From assembly GCA_016709675.1 (NCBI GenBank), contig JADJMH010000004.1, positions 122,304-186,303 of the forward strand: a stretch of 64,000 nucleotides of DNA, given 5' to 3'. The notes below the pieces were generated by a model that saw only the letters and a program-made list of their open reading frames with translations, was not told the origin of the DNA and did no database searches. This document shows, in pieces, positions 1 through 7,094 of the stretch. The stretch comes from Candidatus Accumulibacter proximus. GTDB taxonomy: Bacteria > Pseudomonadota > Gammaproteobacteria > Burkholderiales > Rhodocyclaceae. Made by a program: the position numbers and the translations under genes. The first letter of the stretch is position 1. Each line of letters opens with the position of its first letter.

Positions 1-2
1 GC

Positions 3-497
3 AATATCCGCCTCGGCGCCCTGCATCGCATGACCGAGGCCGACTTCAACGACTGCCTGAGCGCCAACCTGATCAGCGCCTTTCACACCCTGGCCGCCTT
101 TGTCGCTGGCCTGCGTGAAGCTCGCTGCGGCGGCGCTGCAGTACTGGTATCATCCGCCGCCGCGCGCATCGGGACCCCCAACCACGAGGCCGTGGCGGCG
201 GCCAAGGCCGGCGTCGAAGGACTGGTGCGCGGTGCCGCTGCCACCTATGCGGCCGCCGGTATCCGGATCAACGCCGTCGCCCCCGGCATCATGGAGACGC
301 CGGCTGCGGCCGCCATCCTCGCCACGGTCAGCGGCCGGGAAGCGGCGGCGCGCCAGTATCCACTGCCCGGCATCGGCTCGCCTGATGAACTGGCGGAACT
401 GATCGTCTGGCTGCTCTCCCAACACGCCGCCCGCGTCACCGGCCAGGTGTGGTCGATCGACGGCGGTTTCTCGTCGATCCGGCCGCTGATCAAATGA
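3..497 (+). CDS. SDR-family oxidoreductase, C-terminal part
   Basis: Reading frame enters from before the window and ends at the TGA at 495-497. The protein has the C-terminal half of a short-chain dehydrogenase: the LVSS strand carrying the usual catalytic Ser, an AAAKAG helix with the conserved Lys, the IRINAVAPGIMETP segment after the cofactor site, and an ITGQ-like V-T-G-Q-V-W-S-I-D-G-G ending typical of FabG-like enzymes. The position four residues before the Lys, normally the catalytic Tyr, is Val. It may therefore be an atypical or non-catalytic SDR. The first 5' part with the nucleotide-binding Gly motif is outside the window. Family sure, substrate unknown. Confidence 0.85.
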   Translation, partial: NIRLGALHRMTEADFNDCLSANLISAFHTLAAFVAGLREARCGGAAVLVSSAAARIGTPNHEAVAAAKAGVEGLVRGAAATYAAAGIRINAVAPGIMETPAAAAILATVSGREAAARQYPLPGIGSPDELAELIVWLLSQHAARVTGQVWSIDGGFSSIRPLIK

Positions 498-771
498 ACG
501 GGATGAATTCTCCGCTGGTCAATCGCGCGCCGCGAATGGTGACCAGGCTCGGCCCTGCAGCTCACGTTTGCTGCCGCCAGAGGCCTAATGTCGATTGGCT
601 TTCTCGCTTATCAGCGGCAGGAGCGGCGGCTGGTCGGGAACAGCACCAGCCTGCCGGACTGGTACCTGCCCGCGCACTTCCGACTCACCAGCGTCGCCTG
701 GCTGACGCCGGTTGCTGGGGACTGGGGCAGTTCGGATGAAAACCGCCTGTTTAGGAAAGGGAGGAGTCAGG

Positions 772-1116
772 ATGAACCTGTTCAAGCAATTACCCGGTTT
801 CGTGAAAACCCCGCCCGGTCTGGAACGAACCATCCTTCGCCTGCTACCGCGCGTGTGGCTGTTCGGCACGCTGCTGCTGGCCATACCGTCGCTGCTCGCC
901 CGCTTGCTCTTGCCTGACAGCGCCGCAGCCGAAACCGCCGCCCGCACCACGCTGGTGGACATCTACGCAATCAGTCTGATCGTCCTCCACTGGACGGTGG
1001 TGCTCACCGTGGCGATCGGCGCCTTCATCGTCATGGTGATGAAAGGTCCAGCCTACGTCGCGGATGCCTATCCGCTTGACGATGCGGACACCCCGGCCCG
1101 CCCGCGGGAGCCGTGA
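772..1116 (+). CDS. small hypothetical membrane protein
   Basis: A 114-residue protein. The ATG at 772 was chosen over the upstream in-frame start at 712 because a strong purine-rich ribosome binding site (AGGAAAGGGAGGAG) ends about 5 bases before it. Two hydrophobic segments are visible, roughly residues 24-43 (VWLFGTLLLAIPSLLARLLL) and 62-86 (a Val/Ile/Leu-rich stretch ending in FIVMVMKG), followed by an acidic, Pro-rich tail. I do not recognise a family. The 274 bases before it (498-771) hold nothing I can assign. Confidence 0.6.
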   Translation: MNLFKQLPGFVKTPPGLERTILRLLPRVWLFGTLLLAIPSLLARLLLPDSAAAETAARTTLVDIYAISLIVLHWTVVLTVAIGAFIVMVMKGPAYVADAYPLDDADTPARPREP

Positions 1117-1460
1117 CCTGCGCCCCAGCGGTACGTCGGCTGCCAGTACCCCGTAGTAGCGGCGCCGATGCCGGCGCGGGCGAGGAAGCAGCACCGCCAG
1201 GCGTTCGCCCCGTTCGCTGAACGCCAGCATCAGGCTGCCGCCCGAAGCCGGTTTGATGTCTTGTATGGGCAACGGCATGCCGTGCGCGAATTCGGGATCA
1301 GTCGCAGTCGCGGGAACATTTGTTCACCGCGGCACTCACTCCGGGTACCATTCCGACGGCGGCGGGAAACGCGAACACCCAGGGCGGTCACCCAGGCGCC
1401 GGCGACTGCTTCGGGCGGCCGGTCGCCGGAAAACTCGAACAAGGAAATGGAAATTCCCGG
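1117..1460. other. intergenic stretch, nothing identified
   Basis: There are 344 bases between the small membrane protein and the antiporter. High GC leaves long open frames on both strands (for example a minus-strand frame covering about 1230-1442), but none has a convincing start site, a recognisable domain or an uninterrupted family-like sequence. No tRNA, terminator or repeat was seen. Confidence 0.3.
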
Positions 1461-2546
1461 ATGATGCTATTGCTCTTCTTTCTTGGCCTGGCCGCGCTGG
1501 TGGCGGGCGCCCAGGTACTGGTGCGCGGCGCCTCGAAACTGGCACTGTCCTTGGGCATTTCGCCGCTCGTGGTCGGCCTCACGGTCGTCGCTTTCGGCAC
1601 CAGTGCGCCCGAGCTCGCCGTATCACTGCGCTCGTCCTTCGCTGGCCAGGTGGACATCGCGCTCGGCAACGTCGTCGGCAGCAACATCTTCAATGTCCTC
1701 TTCATCCTCGGCGTGTCGGCGCTGATCACGCCACTGGTGGTCGCGCCGCAACTGATCCGCCAGGAAGTGCCGATCATGGTCGGCGCCTCGCTGCTGCTCC
1801 TGGCCCTCGCGCTCGACGGCAGGATCGGGCGTCTCGACGGCGCGCTGCTCTTCGGGCTGCTGCTGGCGTACACCGTGTTCCTGGTGCGGCAGAGTCGCCG
1901 CGAGAGCCGCGCGACGCAGGAAGGCTACGGCGAGGAACTTGGCGCCAAGGTCACCTCCGACTGGGACCGGCACTGCAGCGTCCAACTGCTGCTGATCGTC
2001 AGCGGACTGGCGCTGCTCGTCGTTGGTGCCGGCTGGCTGGTCGATGCCGCGGTCAGCTTTGCCCGCATCCTCGGTCTGAGCGAAATGGTCATCGGCCTGA
2101 CGATCGTAGCCATCGGCACGTCGCTGCCCGAAGTCGCCACCTCACTGGTCGCCACTTTGCGCGGCGAACGGGACATCGCGGTCGGCAACGTCATCGGCAG
2201 CAACACCTTCAACCTGCTCGGCGTCCTCGGTCTTTCGGGCCTGCTGGCGCCGGCAGGGCTGCCGGTGAGCGCCGCAGTGATCGTCTTCGACTTGCCGGTG
2301 ATGATCGCCGTCGCCCTCGCCTGCCTGCCGATCTTCTTCAGCGGGCATTTGATCGCGCGCTGGGAAGGTGCTCTCTTCCTCGCTTATTACGTCGCCTACG
2401 CCGCCTATCTGCTGCTCGCGGCGCAGCAGCACGCGGCAACGGCCGTCTACGGCAGCGTGATGCTCGGCTTCGCCCTGCCGCTGACGGCGGTGACGCTGAG
2501 CGTCGTCGCCTGGCGCGAATGGCGGGCACGCCAGGGCTCGCCATGA
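1461..2546 (+). CDS. calcium/sodium antiporter, CaCA family (YrbG-like)
   Basis: Predicted inner-membrane cation antiporter of 361 residues exchanging Ca2+ for Na+ or H+. The two signature alpha repeats are plain: GTSAPELAVSL followed by GNVVGSNIFN in the first half, and GTSLPEVATSL followed by GNVIGSNTFN in the second, related by the internal duplication known for this family. About ten hydrophobic segments fill the rest. Start taken at the ATG at 1461 (an adjacent ATG at 1464 is possible). The frame is open to 1320 but that extension is non-hydrophobic and compositionally unlike the family. An AAGGAAATGG purine stretch lies upstream at 1441-1450. The length is a little above the usual 320-350 residues. 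Confidence 0.9.
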   Translation: MMLLLFFLGLAALVAGAQVLVRGASKLALSLGISPLVVGLTVVAFGTSAPELAVSLRSSFAGQVDIALGNVVGSNIFNVLFILGVSALITPLVVAPQLIRQEVPIMVGASLLLLALALDGRIGRLDGALLFGLLLAYTVFLVRQSRRESRATQEGYGEELGAKVTSDWDRHCSVQLLLIVSGLALLVVGAGWLVDAAVSFARILGLSEMVIGLTIVAIGTSLPEVATSLVATLRGERDIAVGNVIGSNTFNLLGVLGLSGLLAPAGLPVSAAVIVFDLPVMIAVALACLPIFFSGHLIARWEGALFLAYYVAYAAYLLLAAQQHAATAVYGSVMLGFALPLTAVTLSVVAWREWRARQGSP

Positions 2547-2547
2547 C

Positions 2548-2700
2548 ATGAATGCTACCGCCAGGCATTCGCCGACCACCGATGAAACGACCGCATCGAC
2601 GTCGCCGCTGGCGCTGGTTCCGGCGAGCCTGTTCGCCTTGCTGGTCGTCAGCCTGATCAGCGTACCCCTGCCATGGAGAGCCTTGTCCAAGGTGGTATGA
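2548..2700 (+). CDS. possible small single-pass membrane peptide
   Basis: A 50-codon frame starts one base after the antiporter stop codon (TGA at 2544-2546) and ends at TGA 2698-2700. It encodes a polar N-terminus and one hydrophobic segment (LFALLVVSLISVPLPW). The immediate apposition to the antiporter stop would allow translational coupling, and small membrane peptides are known partners of transporters, but no ribosome binding site is obvious and I know no homologue. It could be chance. Confidence 0.3.
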   Translation: MNATARHSPTTDETTASTSPLALVPASLFALLVVSLISVPLPWRALSKVV

Positions 2701-3071
2701 GCCTGAACGAAGGGCGCATTTCCACCCGGGAACGAGCCTGAAGGAAAAAGATTGCGGGTGGACTGAGGTGTGGGTTGATCATCGCTAGGATGGTGATCGA
2801 CCTGAACGAAACACGACTGACCACGATCGAACAGGTGGTTACTGCTTCAACGCTTGATGGAAATTTTCGTGCGTCCCTACCAGCAGAAGAACCAGTGTTT
2901 CAGGGTTGTATCCGTAGGCCAGCAGGAACAACGTTTTCACTCACCGTGCCGTGCAGTACTCGCCCGGCGATGACGAGGCCGTTATACTACCTCGCGTGTC
3001 TCCGAGCTTCCTTTCCCCGGGCGGGAAGCAGAAGCGAACCGAGTGATCCCTGCCGCCACCCACTTGATCCC
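2701..3071. other. intergenic; possible integrase N-terminus remnant
   Basis: There are 371 bases with no intact gene. A plus-strand frame beginning with the ATG at 2790 reads MVIDLNETRLTTIEQV, which resembles the N-terminus of DDE/rve-type integrases I recall from betaproteobacteria, but the similarity fades within about 16 codons. If real this is a short remnant. No terminal repeats were found around it. Confidence 0.2.
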
Positions 3072-3821
3072 ATGACCAACACCAGCAGCCCGCAGCCCAC
3101 CCGTCCGACGGCGGGTAGTCCGTGCCCCAGTTGTCAGGCACCGATGGCGGTTCATCATTTCAAGCGCCAGCTCAATGGCGAGATCACCCTGGATATCTGC
3201 TTTGCCTGCCAGGGTGTCTGGTTTGACGAGCACGAGAGCGCCCAGCTGGCTCCGGCCGGGGTACTCGAGATCTTCCGGCTGCTGCACCAACACCTCGCCG
3301 ATCTGCGCCAACCCTGGCCCGGCGTACTGCACTGCCCACGCTGCCGCGAGCCGCTGCTCAACTGCCTCGACAGCACGCGCGCGGGTCGCTTCGCCTACAA
3401 CCGCTGCCCGCAACGCCACGGTCGCTTCAGCGCCTTCGCCGCGTTCATGATCGAAAAAGGCTTCGTTCGCCAGCTCAACGGCGCCGAAGTGGAGGATCTG
3501 GCGCGCCAGGTGCAGACCATTCGCTGCTCCGGTTGCGGCGCGCCGGTCGACATCCGCCGCGACCACGTGTGTACCCACTGTCGCTCGCCAATCGTCATTC
3601 TCGATCCCGACGCGGTGCAAAACGCCCTCGAAGACTTCGGCCAGAAGGCCAGCCGGCAAGCGCATGTTGACCCGCACGCCATCGCCGACGCGCTGATTGC
3701 CAACGAGCGTGCCAGGAAGCCGCCGCTGGCCGGACAAAAGCGCAACGGCATCCTGGAAGCTGACCTTTCGGACTTGGTGCTTGGCGGCATCGAAGCGGTC
3801 TGGCATCTGCTCAAGCGGTAG
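3072..3821 (+). CDS. zinc-ribbon protein (zf-TFIIB-like)
   Basis: A 249-residue protein with three probable zinc-binding ribbons. The first has C18-x2-C21 and C43-x2-C46 followed by GVWFDEHE, the hallmark of zf-TFIIB domain proteins. The second starts at HCPRC near residue 91, and the third is RCSGCGAP with a later CTHC. The start is the ATG at 3072, which begins a Ser/Pro/Thr-rich tail just before the first ribbon; the frame is open further 5' to 2775 but the extra sequence is not family-like. The function of these proteins is generally unknown. It stands alone between unrelated genes. Confidence 0.75.
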   Translation: MTNTSSPQPTRPTAGSPCPSCQAPMAVHHFKRQLNGEITLDICFACQGVWFDEHESAQLAPAGVLEIFRLLHQHLADLRQPWPGVLHCPRCREPLLNCLDSTRAGRFAYNRCPQRHGRFSAFAAFMIEKGFVRQLNGAEVEDLARQVQTIRCSGCGAPVDIRRDHVCTHCRSPIVILDPDAVQNALEDFGQKASRQAHVDPHAIADALIANERARKPPLAGQKRNGILEADLSDLVLGGIEAVWHLLKR

Positions 3822-3928
3822 ATCGCCTGCCCGATCAATCTAGCTGATCACCTGCGAATTCTTCACCACGCCTTTTGTGACCTTGTCGTTCCATGGTCCA
3901 ACTCAACCCAGCAGAGGAGAGCATCACG

Positions 3929-4927
3929 ATGTTCAACGGAATCCTGATCACCAAGGACGACGCCGGTTACCGGGCCCAGGTCCAGCCAATCGACGAGGCC
4001 GTCTTGTCGGAGGGCGACGTCACCGTGAGCGTCGAGTGGAGCACGCTCAATTACAAGGACGGTCTGGCGATCACCGGCAAGGCGCCGGTCGTGCGCCGCT
4101 TCCCGATGGTGCCCGGCATTGATCTTGCCGGCACGGTGATCGCAAGCAGCAACCCGGCGTGGCAGGCGGGTGACCGTGTGCTGTTGAACGGCTGGGGCGT
4201 CGGCGAGACGCATTGCGGCGGCCTGGCTGAACTGGCGCGGGTCAAGGGTGAATGGCTGGTCGCACTGCCAGGCACTTTCACGGCGCGCCAGGCGATGGCG
4301 ATTGGCACCGCCGGCTACACGGCCATGCTCTGCGTACTGGCCCTGGAAAAACACGGCATCCAGCCCGACGACGGTGAAATCCTCGTCACCGGGGCCAACG
4401 GCGGCGTCGGTAGCGTAGCCATCGCCCTGCTGGCCAAACTCGGCTACCAGGTGGTGGCGTCGACAGGCCGTGTCTCGGAGGCCGAACACCTGAAGGCGCT
4501 GGGCGCCGCGGAGGTGATCGATCGCCAGGTCCTTGCCGCTCCCGGGAAACCGATCGGCAAGGAACGCTGGGCCGGCGTCATCGACACGGTCGGTAGCCAT
4601 ACCCTCGCCAATGCCTGCGCGACGACCCGGTACCGCGGTGCGGTGGCCGCTTGTGGTCTGGCCGGTGGCATGGATTTCCCGGCGACGGTGGCGCCTTTCA
4701 TCCTGCGCGGCGTGACCCTCTATGGCATCGACAGCGTCATGGCGCTGCTGGCGGTACGCCAGGAGGCCTGGGCGCGCCTTGCCCAGGACATCGACATCGT
4801 CAGACTCGACCGCATCACGCGTGAAATCGGCCTGCCCGAAGCCGTTGAGGTGGCTGCGCAATTGCTCGATGGCAAGGTGCGCGGGCGGGTCGTCGTCGAC
4901 GTGCAAGGTGGACGGCCTCCTTTGTGA
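3929..4927 (+). CDS. acuI: NADPH-dependent acryloyl-CoA reductase AcuI / YhdH family quinone reductase
   Basis: Predicted cytosolic medium-chain dehydrogenase of 332 residues without catalytic zinc. It has the GroES-like N-terminal half (LNYKDGLAITGK, PGIDLAGTV, HCGGLAELARV), and the Rossmann motif TGANGGVGSVA at residues 154-164. Later CGLAGGMDFPATVAPFILRGVTLYGIDSV matches the strongly conserved AcuI/YhdH pattern. Family members reduce acryloyl-CoA to propionyl-CoA with NADPH. Start chosen at ATG 3929 because GAGGAG lies about 8 bases upstream; an ATG at 3893 would add 12 atypical residues. It is a single gene, not obviously linked to the EPS region. Confidence 0.88.
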   Translation: MFNGILITKDDAGYRAQVQPIDEAVLSEGDVTVSVEWSTLNYKDGLAITGKAPVVRRFPMVPGIDLAGTVIASSNPAWQAGDRVLLNGWGVGETHCGGLAELARVKGEWLVALPGTFTARQAMAIGTAGYTAMLCVLALEKHGIQPDDGEILVTGANGGVGSVAIALLAKLGYQVVASTGRVSEAEHLKALGAAEVIDRQVLAAPGKPIGKERWAGVIDTVGSHTLANACATTRYRGAVAACGLAGGMDFPATVAPFILRGVTLYGIDSVMALLAVRQEAWARLAQDIDIVRLDRITREIGLPEAVEVAAQLLDGKVRGRVVVDVQGGRPPL

Positions 4928-5276
4928 CATTAAGCCGGGGTTCCGCGGCGACCGCGACGGCATTTCGGTGGCGTTCTGGGCACGGCGCATCGTATACCGC
5001 GGCCGCCACCCCGGCGGCGATGCGGACATTGCCAGATCGGCAGCCGATGCCGCCCAGCCATCTCGACGGCCACGCAAATACCCGCAGTGGTATTGATGAT
5101 CGCTCACAGTGAAATCTGACACGGCACGACGGATCATTTTGACTTAGCATCTGGCCTCTCACATCCGCGGAGGACAAAACTTTGTTTTTTGCCCACGGGT
5201 CCACGGCCATCCGCCAACACCCACACAAACAACCAGCACCAATGTGCATGCGACCCTATAGACAACGAATCCAGCC
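4928..5276. other. intergenic, nothing identified
   Basis: There are 349 bases between acuI and the start of the EPS region. The GC content falls markedly after about 5100, which marks the boundary between the two gene groups. This part probably holds the promoter of the next gene, but I could not pick a convincing -35/-10 pair, and I see no RNA gene or repeat. Confidence 0.3.
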
Positions 5277-7094
5277 ATGCAATCAACCGCAGCCCGCACA
5301 AACGCCATGAAAGACAAACTCTCTGGCCAGATTGATCTGGTCAGCCTCTTCAACGCTGACGCTGCGCCAATGTTGATCAAGTCGCTTGCAATGCGGGGTG
5401 ATGACGTTGCCCGCGACGCCCATGCAATATGCACGGTCATTGGTTCGCCCTCGGTCATGGACGATAACCCAGCGAGCGCTTCGCGACCGTCAGGCCCTGC
5501 CGCTGAAATCCTCCAGGCTTGGCACACGAGAGGCGTAGACCTCGCCTCGGGCATCCACGGCACCTACGCCCTGGCGATTGTCGACACGCGGCGCCAATGC
5601 GTCTTCCTGGCTGTTGACCGCTTCGCCATCGAGACCCTCTGTTATCGCAGCGACGGCAAGGCGCTCGCTTTTTCCGATCGAGCCGACTGCGTTCAGGAGC
5701 GCGGCGATGAACTTGATCCGCAGGCGATCTTCGATTACCTCTACTTCCACATGATCCCTGCACCACGCACCATTTTCCGCCAGGTGCGCCGACTACCGGC
5801 AGCACACAGCGTGCTGCTTGACCGAAACGGTGTGCATGAAACCCGCCACTGGCCCCTGCTTTTCGACGAGCAACACCGCCAGCCTTTCGCCGCGGCGCGC
5901 GACACCTTCCGCAATCTGATCCGCGACAGCGTTGCCGAAGAGATCGCTGGACACGAACGTGTCGGCGCCTTCCTGTCTGGCGGCACCGATAGCTCGACCG
6001 TGGCAGGCATGCTCTGCCAAGTGACCGGCAGAGCGGCACCCGCCTACTCGATCGGCTTCGACGCCAAAGGGTATGACGAAATGGAATACGCCCGTCTCGC
6101 CGCCAGGCACTTCGGCTGCGAACACCATGAGTATTACGTCACGCCGGCTGACCTGGTAACCAGCATCCCGGCGGTCGCCCAGTATTTCGATCAACCCTTC
6201 GGCAACTCCTCCGCGCTGCCGGCGTATTACTGCGCCAGGAACGCGCAGGCCGACGGCTGCACCAAGATGCTGGCGGGCGATGGCGGCGACGAACTGTTCG
6301 GCGGCAACACCCGTTACGCGACGCAACGGGTGTTCGAGTACTACCACAGCGTGCCGCAGAGCCTCAGGCGATTGATCGAGCCGATTTGCACAGACGGCAG
6401 CCCCTTGCGGCGAATCCCCGGCCTCAGGCAGGCAACCGGCTATGTTCGCCATTCACGCGTACCGATGCCCGATCGCCTGCAGAGTTTCAACCTGATCATG
6501 CAACTCGATCCGGCAAACGTGCTCACGGCTGATTTTCTCGCCCAGATCGATTCGAGCGAACCGTCAAGCCACATGCAGGCCACCTGGAACGAATGCCAGG
6601 CGCCGAGCCTGATCAACCGCATGCTCGCCTACGACTGGCGCTACACGCTGGCCGACAGCGACCTGCCGAAAGTTCGCGGCGCCACCCAGATGGCCGGCAT
6701 CGCGGTAGGCCATCCCCTGCTGACCGATCGACTGACCGATTTCTCGATGGCTCTGCCGCCCGACTGGAAACTGCGCCGCTTCAAGCTGCGCTGGTTCTTC
6801 AAGGAAGCATTGCGTGGCTTCCTGCCCGACGAGATCCTGACCAAGAAGAAGAAGGGCTTCGGCCTGCCCTTTGGCGTCTGGACGACTCGGACGCCAGCAT
6901 TGAGAGAACTCGTCGAGGATTCGCTGAATACCCTCGCGAAGCGGGGAATCGTTCGCCCAGACTTCATCCGAAAGCTGATGAGCGAACATCTGCCGGAACA
7001 CCCAGGCTATTACGGAGAGATGATGTGGATTTTGACTATGCTCGAGCAATGGTTGCGTGGTCAGGAAACACAGCGAGTTCACACCTCAACTTGA
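5277..7094 (+). CDS. asparagine synthase-like protein lacking the glutaminase cysteine
   Basis: A 605-residue homologue of class B asparagine synthetases. The ATP-pyrophosphatase domain is intact: SGGTDSS at residues 234-240, the GDGGDELFGG loop, and the C-terminal KKKKGFGLPFGVW stretch. The N-terminal glutaminase-like fold is only weakly preserved (GTYALAIVD, VDRFAIETL), and there is no Met-Cys N-terminus, so glutamine cannot be hydrolysed by the usual Cys nucleophile. Known Cys-less relatives (beta-lactam synthetase, carbapenam synthetase) adenylate a carboxylate and join it to an amine. Here the partner could be a uronic acid or an amino acid; that is inference. ATG 5307 is an alternative start. 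It converges with the next gene, overlapping by 16 bases. Confidence 0.8.
   Translation: MQSTAARTNAMKDKLSGQIDLVSLFNADAAPMLIKSLAMRGDDVARDAHAICTVIGSPSVMDDNPASASRPSGPAAEILQAWHTRGVDLASGIHGTYALAIVDTRRQCVFLAVDRFAIETLCYRSDGKALAFSDRADCVQERGDELDPQAIFDYLYFHMIPAPRTIFRQVRRLPAAHSVLLDRNGVHETRHWPLLFDEQHRQPFAAARDTFRNLIRDSVAEEIAGHERVGAFLSGGTDSSTVAGMLCQVTGRAAPAYSIGFDAKGYDEMEYARLAARHFGCEHHEYYVTPADLVTSIPAVAQYFDQPFGNSSALPAYYCARNAQADGCTKMLAGDGGDELFGGNTRYATQRVFEYYHSVPQSLRRLIEPICTDGSPLRRIPGLRQATGYVRHSRVPMPDRLQSFNLIMQLDPANVLTADFLAQIDSSEPSSHMQATWNECQAPSLINRMLAYDWRYTLADSDLPKVRGATQMAGIAVGHPLLTDRLTDFSMALPPDWKLRRFKLRWFFKEALRGFLPDEILTKKKKGFGLPFGVWTTRTPALRELVEDSLNTLAKRGIVRPDFIRKLMSEHLPEHPGYYGEMMWILTMLEQWLRGQETQRVHTST

Noticed and set aside
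844..1278. 144-codon minus-strand frame opposite the small membrane protein
   Set aside because: Its second half is antisense to the supported gene and is His/Arg-rich in the way shadow frames of Ala/Val-rich proteins are.
4900..5276. Possible tRNA or small RNA in the gap before the EPS region
   Set aside because: No cloverleaf, GTTCAA-type arm or strong hairpin with a T-run was found by eye.
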